Assembly: GCA_014529385.2 (NCBI GenBank)
Contig: CM043963.1
Coordinates: 104,884,912-104,948,911, forward strand
Reading direction: 5' to 3'
Length of the DNA stretch: 64,000 nucleotides
Source: Adiantum capillus-veneris
Taxonomy: Eukaryota > Streptophyta > Polypodiopsida > Polypodiales > Pteridaceae
Below, in pieces: positions 23,269 to 33,999 of this stretch. The position numbers were made by a program, and so were the translations under genes. Under the pieces are notes generated by a model. That model was not told the origin of the DNA, ran no database searches, and was given only the letters and a program-made list of their open reading frames with translations. Position 1 is the first letter of the stretch; each line of letters begins with the position of its first letter.

Positions 23269-24502
23269 ATGGTATCAAAGCTTCAGACGTGTGCTTTTTT
23301 AAAAGCATACCGGTCCTATTAAAGAGCAGATGCGGCACTTGGGCACTCTGGAAATTGTTATTGGAGAATCTTTGAGTCCTAACCCCGGACTTACTAGCCA
23401 CTGCCACCCTTACTTCATCGTGCATCGGGCGCACTCCCGTCTTCATCGCTCTGTCTTACAAGGCATAAGCCATAAAGATCACTTGCAAAGAAGGATCAAG
23501 GATTCTTTTCAAGCCGTTGTTTTTCTCAGACAGTGTCATGCAATGGTGGATGTTTATAGCTACCAAGCCGTACACTCCAAGGACTTAGCAAGCTTTCAAG
23601 AAAATTTTTGCCCAAAGTTATATGCCTTCAGATATCTTTCTTCACAGTGCAGCTTCTGGCAGAGTGGGGTATTCTGAAATGCTTGCCACGGAAACCCTTG
23701 CAGATTAAAACTTGAAATCTCTCAACAGGTGTCTTTTCTCAAGCTGATAACCTTGGAGGTCCAATGTGATTGCCAGTTTTTGGGACTACCATCACCGCCA
23801 CAGGAACATTGCTTGTCGAGGCTTGTTTCGACTATTCAAGAGTTTATGGTCCAATGTGATTGCCAATTTTTGGGACTGCCATCCTGAAATGGTTGCCACG
23901 GAAACCCTTGTAGATTAAAACTTGAAATTTCTCAACATCTCTCGACAGGTGTCTCTTCTCGAGCTGATAACCTTGGAGGTCCAATGTGATTGCCAGTTTT
24001 GGGGACCACCATCACCGCCACAGGAACATTGCTTGTCGAGGCTTGTTTCGACTCTTCAAGAGTTTATGGACCATGCCAGTGGCCATAGACAGTTACAACC
24101 TTATGGAAGAAATCTAACCCTAATCTTGGTGCACATTTCAAGATGGAAAGCTAGTCATCTTTTAGAGCTCGATTGATGTCGAGATTGCCTTTTAAGTTTA
24201 AGTTCTGTTTGAGAACCTGTTTGAAATTTGTCTCAAATGGATTATATACGTTTTGAACTTGTCTTGGTGCCGATTTGAATTGTTCGACTCTGGTTTTAAT
24301 ATTGGTTTTGATATTGGTTTCAATGATTGGTGATTTTACTCCCGGGTGGAGAAGTAAGAAATGCTATTTTGGTATTGTTTGAACCTCGGAACGATGCAGA
24401 CAGGATGTCTGGGGTGCGTTTCGTTGTATGTTTGAAAACCTCGGAACGACGCAGATGGGATGTCTGGGGACCGTGTTGTTGTATGCTAGAAAACCTCCGA
24501 AT
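23269..24502 (+). other. A interior, first part, with 210-bp tandem duplication
   Basis: No gene recognised. A block starting CTGAAATG at 23674 is repeated at 23884 (period 210 bp). It contains TTGCCACGGAAACCC and CCAATGTGATTGCCA. From 24367 a second tandem repeat of about 70 bp begins (AACCTCGGAACGACGCAG). It is cut by element B at CGAAT and resumes at 30157. Confidence 0.7.
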
Positions 24503-24700
24503 TGTTAAACTTATACCAATCTCCTGCTTCACAGGTCTAGGGCATACTTGTACGGCTAGTATGCCTCCGGGCTGGCACCCTGAAGTGCTCACCCACTAGC
24601 CGTACAAGTATGCCCTAGACCTGTGAAGCAGGAGATTGGTATAAGTTTAACAATTCGGAGGTTTTCTAGCATACTTGTACGGCTAGTGGGTGAGCACTTC
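24484..24700. repeat. Nested foldback (inverted repeats) at the LINE/LTR junction
   Basis: The stretch at about 24484-24560 reappears reverse-complemented at about 24594-24671, nearly perfectly, over 75 bp. A second inverted pair, GAAGTGCTCACCCACTAG at about 24581 and its complement at about 24682-24700, overlaps it. The repeated DNA includes the start of the B 5' LTR plus A sequence before it. The palindrome therefore formed after B inserted in A. Confidence 0.85.
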
Positions 24701-27120
24701 ATCTATGCATGTAGGGAACTGGCCCCCCTTTTGGGACACATGTTTAACAGGGCGGTTTGTGAGGGCTTTCCAGCCAGTTGGACGGCCAATACCATAGTCC
24801 CACTTTTCAAAAGTGGGGATAAGATGGTACAGGGCAACTATAGGACCATTATGATTGGGCATTATTTGGCCAAGATTTATGGGTCTATCGTAGAGAGAGA
24901 GCTCAGTGTCTGGGCAGAGAGACATGGCCACAGAGCTAGAGGACAGGCTGGTTTTCGGCGAGGGTTCTCCACTATGGATCACATACTGACTCTTCGGGCA
25001 TTGATGGAGGAGCGACGGGCAGAGGGAGACAGGAGGAGACTATATTGTTGCTTTGTGGACTTCCGCAAGGCATTTGATTCTGTCCCGAGATTTCGTTTGA
25101 TGCAAAGGCTACAGGACATAGGAGTTCCAGAGGCTATCCGATGGGGGATTTATGCATTGTATGAGTCGGTGACTGGGAGGGTGAGGGCCCCAGGTGGACT
25201 TTCAGATGCTATTGAAAGTACCATTGGGGTGAAACAGGGATGCCCACTGTCTCCCACTCTCTTTGGGATTTACATCGATGAGCTCTCAGAGTATGTGGAT
25301 ACATATGGTGATGCAGGATCCAGCCTGGCAGGGGTGATGATACCACTTCTTTTGTATGCAGACGATGTGGTATTGATTTCGGACTCTCCAGAGGGGCTAC
25401 AGAGAGTTGGATGCTCTCCAGAGATTTTGTGCAGATAGGGACTTGACAGTGAACCTTGGGAAAACCAAGGTTATGGTGTTCAACACCACACAGGCATGGG
25501 TCACTCGAGCAGAGCATCAGTTCACATTTAGAGGGGAGATGGTGGAGCAGGTACGGTCTTATGTACACTTAGGAGTGACTTTTACAAGCCCGCGCTTCTC
25601 ATTGAAGCAAGCAGCAGATGCTAGGTTGGACAGGGGCTTCGCAGCTTTGGGGAGGCTTGAGAGGCAGTGTGCTCATGTACAGTTTCAGGAGCCGCGCACG
25701 AAGCTTTGGTTGTTCGATTCGTTGGTCACCCCGGCATTGTTGTATGGATCCATGGTGTGGGGGCCTAGCCTCAGTACAGAGGAGTGGAGGCGTATGGAGA
25801 GACCACTAGTTACGATGATTGCACAGATGATCCGGTGCAAGGCATCAATACCACATGCTATTGTCAGAGCTGAGATGGCAGCATCCTCCATAGTGACAGA
25901 GGCCATATTTCAGAGTGTGACAGGCCTACATCGCATATGGGAGCTCCCCCCAGAGAGATATTCGAGATTGGCACTAGATTCCTCCAGACAGTTAGCAGAA
26001 GATGGGGTTCATGATTGTTGGTATGCACAGATGCAGACATGGTTTGGGAGACATGGACTACAGATGGATGCACTTCCACCCTTCCAGTATAGCTTGGATT
26101 GCCCGCACCTCCAGCTTACGCGCATTGAGCGCAACCGGGTGGTCAGATCAGATATTGTGCAGCTGGAGACAGAAAGGACCTGGCAGCGACCTCCAGAGCC
26201 ATTAGGCACGAAGATGGCCCATTACAGGGACCACTTCTTGCATGTTTCGTTGGAGGGTTTTGTGATTCGGCCAGCATACATGGATGTACATCTCTCACAT
26301 GGGTTGCGCAGTGCCATTGGACAGATTCGTACCTCCTCCCATCAACTACGCATCGAGACAGGCAGATACATGCGATGGCCCGGACAGATAGGACATGTCA
26401 GCTATGCCACCAAGAGGTGGAATCTGAGGAGCATTACATTTGCCGCTGCACAGTCTATTACGAGATCAGGGGGAGATACCATTGCCTTTTCAGAGAGGGC
26501 TTTCGACCATTACGTCGGGTGATGGATTATGAGGACCAGAGATGCCTCGGACTCTTTTTACTAGAGCTGAGGAGGCACAGGGACAAACTATTACAAGACA
26601 GTTCTCCACCAACAGATCGACAACGCACTATGCGTGACTTCTTCAGTAGAGAGGGAGAGGACCTTGGGACGCAGACTCCGTCTATCGATACAACCACACC
26701 CCCAGGACCATGTCCATCGAGGCCTAGAGGAGTCCGTCTTGATCAGGCCACTGCACAGGGTCGTACTCGCCGTCCTCGACCACCCGGGCCTCGACCCAAA
26801 CCCCGCCATTTGCACCAAATCAGAGGTATCATCGCTCGACATCGGAGACGAGTGCCACCTTTCAGCGGCCTCTCTATACTGGATCTACCCATCTGGGATA
26901 TTCTGGGATAGAGGACAAGGAGATAGAAGTTGATGGTCAGATTTGGATGGGATCAGTCATGTATTTGTACATATTCTCAGTTTTAGCTTTGTAGACTCAA
27001 ACATCACTATGATGTTGAGTAGATCTTTTTTCTGTTTCAGTAGACGAGAGATGTATTACCAGATGTATAGTTTCTTGTCTCATGGGCCATTTTGGCTCTT
27101 TCGAGACGTTAATATATCTT

Positions 27121-27190
<70 letters not shown>

Positions 27191-27384
27191 CCATTTTTGC
27201 TTAGTCCTTTGCTTAGCTCACATCGACCAACATAGGACCCCATAGTATATATCTTTGTTTTGTATTGTTGTTAGGTTATTTTCGTTACTCTGACTTTGTA
27301 TCACATCCACCACCTTGTAACTTTCTGGTCTCATAGGTCACTATGGCCTTTTGAAGACGTTAATATAACATTTCATTTCATTTC

Positions 27385-27389
<5 letters not shown>
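24583..27389 (+). mobile_element. 5'-truncated LINE inside the B 5' LTR
   Basis: Replaces the middle of the B 5' LTR. It lacks endonuclease and ORF1 and starts within the reverse transcriptase N-terminal region. The 3' end reads GACGTTAATATAACATTTC followed by an ATTTC repeat tail at about 27368-27390, which runs into the CT array of the LTR. A second similar 3' end (CTCATGGGCCATTTTGGC to TTAATATATC) lies at about 27076-27120. So either two LINE ends are stacked or the 3' end was duplicated. Confidence 0.8.
24683..26911 (+). pseudogene. LINE ORF2 fragment: reverse transcriptase and C-terminal zinc site
   Basis: First frame (to 25438): AGFRRGFSTMDHIL, DFRKAFDSVPRF, GVKQGCPLSPTLFG and the catalytic LLLYADDVVLI near 25360. 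The frame then shifts near 25400 into a 371-residue stretch carrying the post-catalytic NLGKTKVMVFN motif and the thumb/connector region. A second shift near 26385 leads to CQLCHQEVESEEHYICRC, a CCHC zinc site typical of the LINE C terminus, then a Pro/Arg-rich tail ending at 26911. The upstream part of the first frame (24623-24682) is foldback sequence, so the LINE proper begins about 24683. Related to but distinct from the LINE at 1-3180. Confidence 0.85.

Positions 27390-27452
<63 letters not shown>
27124..27452. repeat. Two long CT arrays
   Basis: CT arrays of about 63 bp each at 27124-27186 and 27390-27452. The second belongs to the end of the B LTR; the same array is at 30067-30126 in the 3' LTR. 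Confidence 0.9.
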
Positions 27453-27455
<3 letters not shown>

Positions 27456-27486
27456 GCTTCCGCGCACGCGCACGCGCACACTCACA

Positions 27487-29702
27487 TGGTATCAGAGCTT
27501 CAGGCTCTGCCTATTATGAGGCCCTACATTGCATCAAGTTCTTCTCCCAAGGGCTGGATCAGCCAGCGTTTTTGTAACTAGAGCCAGATCTGCCAGCGTT
27601 TTTAAATCAGCCAGGCAAGCGCAGAAATGGGAGCCATTTCTGTCGCAGAGGACCTCACCTCAACCTACGATTTTTGCAAGAAACATCAGATCTGCTGATT
27701 TCCCTGCTAGCCCTACACTAATGGGACAGTTTCGTCACCGGAAATGCCCCTCCTCCATTTGCGTTTTTGACCTTAATCTGCGTTTTTGGGTTTTCAGCCC
27801 ATTTTCGGCGGTTTTATTGGTCACTTTGTGTCCTTGACACCTTCCACAAGTTGCTGGGCACCAAGGGTACCCATCAAGCCTTTGTTTTTTCAGCAAACAG
27901 AAGGTTTTTGGTGCCAAAAAGTGAAGCAAAAGTGGGCTGCAAATTGACCTTCGTTTTTGCAGCAAGAGGGCAGCACTCAGCTTCTGGACCCCGGATCTCG
28001 CCACCACCTACCCGGCTTTGCATCTGGTGCATTGCCGGCGAGTATCCTCGCCATCTTCATCAGATTTCAGCCATTACCCCCTGCTGTTTTCTTTGTTTTC
28101 AGCCCTCCGACGGCTGTGCACACAGAGAGTAACCTTCCCTACACCCTCTGCACCGCTGCGGACCCTACAAGGAGCGTACAAGCACGCTGAAAATCGCTGG
28201 ACAGCAGTGTTTTCATCACCTCGCAGTTGTGTTTTTGGGTGGACAGCAGCCACATGGCTTGTGTTTTTCATAGAGGATGAAGTTACCTCCTGCTAGGACA
28301 CCATCCGGTGGTGGTCCATGCGGTCTCTCAATGACTGCTGCAGTACACGATATCTTCGACATCGCCTTGATCATCTACGGGCATACGATCCTTGGGTCAT
28401 TCCAACCATCATTCGGCAGTTGCGCACTCTAGAGGGGGTGGTGACTTGTGGTTTGCTATGGATACACCTATGCACTCATCGGAGGAGTTCATACAAGATA
28501 TGGCCATGCTCATGGCATATGGGATTCCGACATTCCCAGAGAAGACACCACCATCTTGGGTGGACAGACACTTACCACTTGACCTCGACACGTCAGAACA
28601 CTTGCTTACACAGGAGCATCTACATGGACTTAGGGAGAGGCTTAGATCTTTTCTTGGACACGTTCATTGCTTGGATCTACAAACTTGAGTGGGACTTCAG
28701 TACTTTGGACTCTCTTGGAGAGTTTACCTGCGAGATGCGAGAGATCAAGCATCATCCAGCGACTACATCCGGAGCTTGGCTTGGATGATACTGCAGTTGC
28801 TCTTCTACACTCCTGATCCATTTGGATTGCTACCTTCAGAGTTGCTTACACTCACCCTCGGTAACCTTACAACAGACTTATCCCCCGACCTGGGCAGTTG
28901 GCCACTCTTAGCTCATTCACATTGAGAGCCCCACCCAGATGCGGTTTGGTGGCATTGTTGGCGTAGAATCTGTTTTGGTTGACACCAGAGGATTGGAGGC
29001 AGGAGATACAGGCAAGACGGCGCAGACAGATTGGTCTGGCCTTTCCTCTTCTCAAAGGATCTTCACAGAGCAGACTATTGAGTCTGGCTTTCCCCTCATC
29101 TTGGATTACCCTACCTACTGACAGGACATCATCCAGTGGTGGTCCGTGCGGTCTACCGGTAACTCCTGCAGCTTACGGTAGCTTCTACAGTGCAGACTGT
29201 TTAGTCTGGCTTTCCTTGATTCGGAGGGAGTTTATGGCGCAGATTACTACATCTAGCCTTCCTTGAGTTTTACACAGCTTAGCCACCTGGCCACACTAGG
29301 TTGTAAGTTCATGCATTGACAGGCTTCCGTGCATTCTCATGACGGTTCATTGGCTTCTCCATTCTCCAGATGGTTTGACTACAAACACCACAGATCCTAT
29401 TGGGCAAGACACTTGCAGGTCTATTGTCACTTCTTTTACGACAAGGAGATGTTTTCACACTCGGTTCGGGACCTTCACGTAGTATCTTCACCCTGTATCG
29501 ACGGAGTACAACAGTTTGCTACACTGCTCGTGACCGTACTTTACCATGGAGATTTCTTCGCGGTCGGGACACCCCAGACTGCTGCTACACTCACGGCGTT
29601 CGCCGGAGTATTGTCCTTCAGTACATTGCAACAGACATCTTCATCATTTGCCTCACATCTTCGGCTTCAGCGGTTTGTTCAGCATCCGGTGCTGAGAGGG
29701 GG
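27487..29702 (+). other. B interior, non-coding
   Basis: 2.2 kb with no long frame that resembles gag or pol. Diverged internal repeats are visible, for example GTGGTGGTCCATGCGGTCT at about 28307 and GTGGTGGTCCGTGCGGTCT at about 29136. GTCTGGCTTTCC units occur near 29080 and 29206. These suggest an interior grown by duplication, or a very decayed coding region. Confidence 0.6.
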
Positions 29703-30064
29703 TGTTACACTTACACCACTCTGCTGCTTCACAGGTCTAGGGCATACTTGTACGGCTAGTATGTCTCTGGGCTAGCCACCCATAGTCTAGGTTGTACCTG
29801 GTCCGAGCGGCCCGAGTTTGGGACCGGGCGCCCATTTTGTCCGAGCGCCCACATATATTTCCATATATCATTTTTCTGTTGGGTCGCGGGGATTTTTATC
29901 AGGCCTTGCCCTACCTCCCCTTGGGCACCTATTTATAGGGCCACGGGGGTACCCACTTCCACATCTCATCTCACAAAGATCATATACTGATTGTACTGAG
30001 GGTCTTCTCCTCATGGTAGTCATGGAGGGTTGATCGTCCCCTCTGCACCATCTCTGGCGTTTGT

Positions 30065-30128
<64 letters not shown>

Positions 30129-30151
30129 GCTTCCGCACACGCGCACTCACA
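29703..30151 (+). repeat. B 3' LTR
   Basis: 449 bp, TG to CA. Contains TATTTATAGGGCC (TATA-like, about 29930), a built-in CT array (30067-30126) and the U5 end CACGCTTCCGCACACGCGC. The head segment GCTTCACAGGTCTAGGGC recurs at 24530 and, mutated, at 33668. Confidence 0.9.
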
Positions 30152-30156
30152 CGAAT

Positions 30157-30683
30157 GACGCAGACGGGATGTCTAAGGAGTGTTCGCTTGTATGCTTGAA
30201 CCTCCGGGCAACGCAAGCTGCGTTCTAGGGAGCGTTTGGTTGTACCAATCCTCTGAACTCATGGCCCTACCTTTTTAGGTTATTTGCGGGGAGAGTGGCG
30301 AGGTAGTCGTTGAGTAGCTTCATACCACAGACCGTCTGTCTCGGGGGAGTGCTCAGCAACATTGTTCGGTGTGTCTTGTAACATGCATATGTAAGCATTT
30401 CTTTTGCATTGTGATGTGGCAACCACTGAATATTCCTTTTTGGATGAGATACTTTTGGGAAGCCAATGACCCCCAAGATATCAAGAGTTCCAATCTGGAA
30501 TGAGACTCCTTATTGGATGCGATTCTTCTAGGAAGCCAACGACCCAAGAAATCAAGAGCTCCTATTTGGAATGAGAAAACTGATTGTCCCTCGGAATGAC
30601 CCTCGGAAATTTTTGAGCTAACTTGAGTTGTTTTGCAGATATGCTATAATCACAAACGATTACTTTCTTTCAAGATGAAAGGA
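30157..30683 (+). other. A interior, last part
   Basis: Resumes the tandem repeat interrupted at 24502 (GACGCAGACGGGATGTCT) and ends in the purine-rich tract before the 3' LTR. A diverged repeat TTGGATG...CTTTTGGGAAGCCAA/CTTCTAGGAAGCCAA lies at 30440-30545. No gene. Confidence 0.7.
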
Positions 30684-30911
30684 TGTCACTAACTGCTGAT
30701 GTGTCAAACCACTGAAGAACGGAGCCAACCTGCAGATCCCGACCGAGGGGCCTAAACCCTAAGTGAAAAAGCAGAAGCAACAGAAGAAGTTTTACTAACT
30801 TGCAAAGTCTCGCCGAGTGGCCTATTTTTAAAGAAGAGGTCCCACCAACTTATGGGACCCCATCCAATGGGGCCTAAGTGACCTAAAGGCATTAAAAATT
30901 AAAGCGGGGCC

Positions 30912-30946
<35 letters not shown>

Positions 30947-31421
30947 CGTAAAAATCGATGACATAACAGCTTGTACGGAATCCCTGATTTCGCGTTGACA
31001 TGCTCACGTGGCAGTTCTACGAACGTCCGCAATTCGCGTTGCCATGCTGACGTGGCAGCTGTATGGATTTCCGCAAAATGCGCTGGCAGCTTTTGGTGCT
31101 AGTGCTTTTGAGACCAGTTGCCTTTGAGTTTGACTGCTTTTCAGTAACTTCTTTTCAATGCCAAGGGCCTTTAAATATGTGCAGAGGGCTCATTCTCTAG
31201 CATGCTTCAGTGTGAAACTGCAGGGATTGAAGTACCGGCATTGCACTCGATTGAAGCAATATAAAGAAATACCGAAAGGGGCTAATATTCTCTGAGGGGG
31301 AATTCCGCCACTCCGTGTCGCATGTGCTCTCTCTCTCTCTTTCAATTCAATTGTTGTTGAAGTGCTAAAAGTTTGTTCAGACTGTTATTTTCCGTCAGCA
31401 CGTGGTGCCCGTCTCGTGACA
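30684..31421 (+). repeat. A 3' LTR
   Basis: 738 bp, TGTCACTAACTG to CGTCTCGTGACA. Carries a CA array (30914-30941), two related TGACGTGGCAG/CTCACGTGGCAG sites (31003-31052), a TTTAAATATG TATA-like site near 31172 and the shared AAGAAATACCGAAAGGGG block near 31263. Confidence 0.85.
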
Positions 31422-32903
31422 TCTCAGTTGCGTACTATTTTCCTATTTTGAGGTAGCCAAATTCAACCCATCTCTCCCTCATCTTCATATCCCATGAAGA
31501 TGCCCTTGATGGATCTCTATTCAAGTTTGGTCCTTAGCTCTACATGTACATGCACAAAGGCATTACAACCAAAGATACACAAAGTCAGGAAGGCCATTTT
31601 TCAATGCACAATTTGGAGAGCTATTGCACACATGAATTGCAGTTTTAAGAGCCTCTCCCCACAACTCCTGTGGGAGATATGCTATGGACAGCATGGATTT
31701 GACTCTCAAAAAAAGTGCAATTGAGTCTTTTAGCCACGCCATGTGATGCAGAATTATAAGGAGCCATCAACTCCCTCTTACTGCCATGCATCTCACAAAA
31801 TTTATTAAATTCTTTAGAAACATACTCTCTCCCATTATCTGTTCTAATGGCTTTCAACTTCAAAGCCCTGTGTGGTAACAAAAGCATGAAACTTTAGAAG
31901 CATCCAACAGTTCCTTTTTCCTCTTTAACACATACACCCATGACTTTCTACTGAAATCATCAACAAAGTATTGTGCACCCCCATATGAATCAACATGCAT
32001 ATTGCATCAAAGTGTTGAACTAAATTAAGATCATTAGACTTCTTAACAACACCGGAGTAATAAGGAGACTTCACATGTTTTCCATATGTGCAATCATTAC
32101 AAAAGTTGAGACCAGCACATGAAATCTCCCTAAAGAGGAGAGAACCTGAAGGCCTTTCTGGCTCATATGGCCACGTCTTTTGTGCTAAAGCTCCATTTTA
32201 GAATGGACTTCAGCCACAGCTAAGAACTTGCCATGTAATGCTAGAAAATACAAATAATATAAAGTCCCCTTGTTGCTACCTTTCACAATCATAGAACCTT
32301 TCTGAACCTTCCAAGACCCACCACCAAAAGTAGTGAAATAGCCTTTAGCATCTAGCTGCCCCATTGATAGCAAACTTTTCTTAATGCTAGGGACATATCT
32401 CACGTCCTCCAAAACCAGCTCTTGGCCATTTTCAAGGGCCAAGTGAATGGTACGCACACCCTCTATCTCACATGCATAGTTGTTGCCCAAGTAAACCTTG
32501 CCTAGGCAATCAATGTAGGTAGAAAATGACTTCAAAGAGGGAGTAACATGAAAGGAGGGACCAATATCCACTATCCAAGGTTGGGACAGGCCATCATGGG
32601 CTAATGGCAAAGCATCAATCACCTCTCTTTTTGTGATATACATATCACCTGCTGTTACCATAACGTCAAATCAATCCCAGAAGGTGCAACAAGTACATCC
32701 TCAGTGTCTGGAAGCTCTTCAATAACCACACTAGATGCAACATTTGCCTTTGCAACTTCTTTTGAGGAAGAGTTGTCGTCTTCTTTCTTATCATCCTTAT
32801 TTTTCTTTCCTTGCTGTTTCTTTCTTTCTTGCTCTTTCTTGTAGTATTTGCAATCGGGCTTTTTTATGCCCTTTACGTCCACACTGATAGCAAGAGATAT
32901 CCT
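31422..32903 (-). pseudogene. C2 gag end, protease and integrase start
   Basis: Minus strand, from high to low: gag zinc knuckle CYQCGRKGHKK with an extra A causing a frameshift near 32870; a Lys-rich linker; protease reading WIVDIGPSFHVT at about 32570, where the catalytic Ser of DSG is Ile; WKVQKGSMIVKG; then integrase pieces near 32160-31640 (the TDNGREYVSKEFNKFCE segment at about 31845). It ends at the TCTCA site used by element A. Zinc-knuckle His is intact here but lost in C1. Confidence 0.85.
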
Positions 32904-32906
32904 GTA

Positions 32907-33199
32907 ACGTTTTCCATGTTTCTTGGTTGAAGTTGTTTCAGGGAGACCCACCAAAGGACATTTCTAAAGAAGAAGAACCTGAGATCATTGATGAAGCAGA
33001 TGTCATGGAACCGGAGTAAATTCTGCTGCATCGGTTTCACCATGGTTCATAGGAACAAGCACGACAGTATCTTTTTAAGTTCAAAGATCCAGGCACCCAC
33101 GAAGTAGTATGGGTTGATGAAGCATTTTTCACAGATTACCCTGAGTTGCTGGCAAACTACAAAGAAGCTATGCATCTCGGTACCAGTACCTCACCTTGA
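32907..33199 (+). pseudogene. G2 integrase end and chromodomain
   Basis: Reads NVFHVSWLKLFQGDPPKDIS, the conserved end of a chromovirus integrase. Then comes EPEIIDEADVMEPE and the chromodomain segment QYLFKFKDPGTHEVVWVDE, ending at TGA 33197-33199. Two internal stops (TAA about 33017, TAG about 33047) make it non-functional. Its last residues (LGTSTSP, stop) match the tail left in G3 (FDTSTSL, stop). Confidence 0.8.
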
Positions 33200-33211
33200 A
33201 AAGGAGGGGAT

Positions 33212-33700
33212 GTCACGTACACATCTAACCCTATGTGCATGTGGACAAGCTATACCTACTTCTAGGGTTTAGGTAGCCTAGGAAGTGTTCTAGCACCTTT
33301 GTGAGCCTGTACGCAGGCCATGCATGTCCAGGCACTTAGAGTAGCTGCATACCCTTTGATTGCACAACCCATGATCACTAGCATTATCATCAGTACCCAC
33401 CATGAGCATTTTCCACCGCAAGAACCATTTGTTGGCCCAAAGTGCATATGAACCACCTCTTGCACTTATTTATTAATAAGTGACCTTTTACCAAATCGTG
33501 GGGCTGTAGGGCCCACTGCTCGACCCACCTGCATGCACCTATATATGTGGTCCATGGGGCGCCATCTAGAGGTAGAAGTCACAGAGTCAAAAGACCAAGG
33601 AGCACAGGCAAGCAGTGCACCGCAAGACCAGCACCTCTGGCGTTTTCTCAGCTACACCACTCTGCTGCTTCACAGCTCTAGGGCATGCATGTATGGCTAG
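33212..33700 (+). repeat. G2 3' LTR, truncated
   Basis: Starts TGTCACGTACACATCTAACC and shares the block order of the G3 LTR. TATA-like CTATATATGTGG near 33539. At about 33650-33700 it contains ACCACTCTGCTGCTTCACAG and TCTAGGGCAT, as in the head of the B LTR, so these families share sequence. Confidence 0.65.
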
Positions 33701-33999
33701 TGTACCTTGAAAGCGCGAAGCAGAAGGTACCGATAGGTGCACGTCGCGATGTAGTGCAGGATTGGGGCAAGAAGCAAGAGACGGAGTGCAGTAGAGAGGA
33801 AGCGCTAGGAATCGAAGCAGAAAGGGAGAGAGAGCTCGTACGTTTTTGGGAAAACTCACTAATCTTGAGTTGTGGGTTTTCCACTTTTATTATAAGTGAC
33901 CTTTTAAAAAGGTGTCCAGGTTCAATGTGAACCTGGACAAAGTTAAAAAAATGTACATAAATTGTACATAAGGGGTTATTTAGAGCCTTTAACCCAACA

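Larger units (their letters stand above)
24503..30151 (+). mobile_element. LTR element B, non-coding, inserted in A
   Basis: The 3' LTR is 29703-30151 (TGTTACACTTAC to GCACTCACA). The 5' LTR starts at 24503 (TGTTAAACTTATACC), is broken by a LINE, and resumes as the CT array and GCACACTCACA ending at 27486. Target duplication CGAAT is at 24498-24502 and 30152-30156. A perfect initiator Met primer site TGGTATCAGAGC starts at 27487, and the purine tract GAGAGGGGG precedes the 3' LTR. The interior has no recognisable gag or pol. Confidence 0.9.
22864..31421 (+). mobile_element. LTR element A, non-coding, inserted in C2
   Basis: Related LTRs at 22864-23268 and 30684-31421 are bracketed by TCTCA (22859-22863 and 31422-31426). 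A primer site TGGTATCAAAG follows the 5' LTR at 23270, and a purine-rich tract GATGAAAGGA precedes the 3' LTR. Removing element B leaves about 1.8 kb of interior with no gag or pol, so A is a non-autonomous (LARD/TRIM-like) element. The 5' LTR starts CG instead of TG, a mutation. Confidence 0.85.
15293..32903 (-). mobile_element. Ty1/copia element C2, old and split by later insertions
   Basis: Pieces of one minus-strand copia element occur in order: 3' LTR 15293-15524, RNase H 15576-16178, reverse transcriptase 21679-22863, integrase/protease/gag end 31422-32903. The gaps are exactly filled by C1 (duplication AGCTG) and A (duplication TCTCA). Joining the flanks at those duplications restores colinearity with C1. 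The 5' LTR and gag start are missing; near 32904 the sequence changes to gypsy G2. All parts carry frameshifts. Confidence 0.85.
32904..33700 (+). mobile_element. Ty3/gypsy G2 remnant: pol C terminus and 3' LTR
   Basis: Pol tail followed by polypurine tract AAAAGGAGGGGA and an LTR beginning TGTCACGTACACATC at 33212. The LTR is related to that of G3 and is cut at about 33700 by the C3 LTR. Everything upstream of the pol tail is missing; it joins C2 directly. Confidence 0.8.

Noticed and set aside
24623-24682. Extension of the LINE frame upstream of 24683
   Set aside because: This is inverted LTR sequence from the foldback, open by chance.
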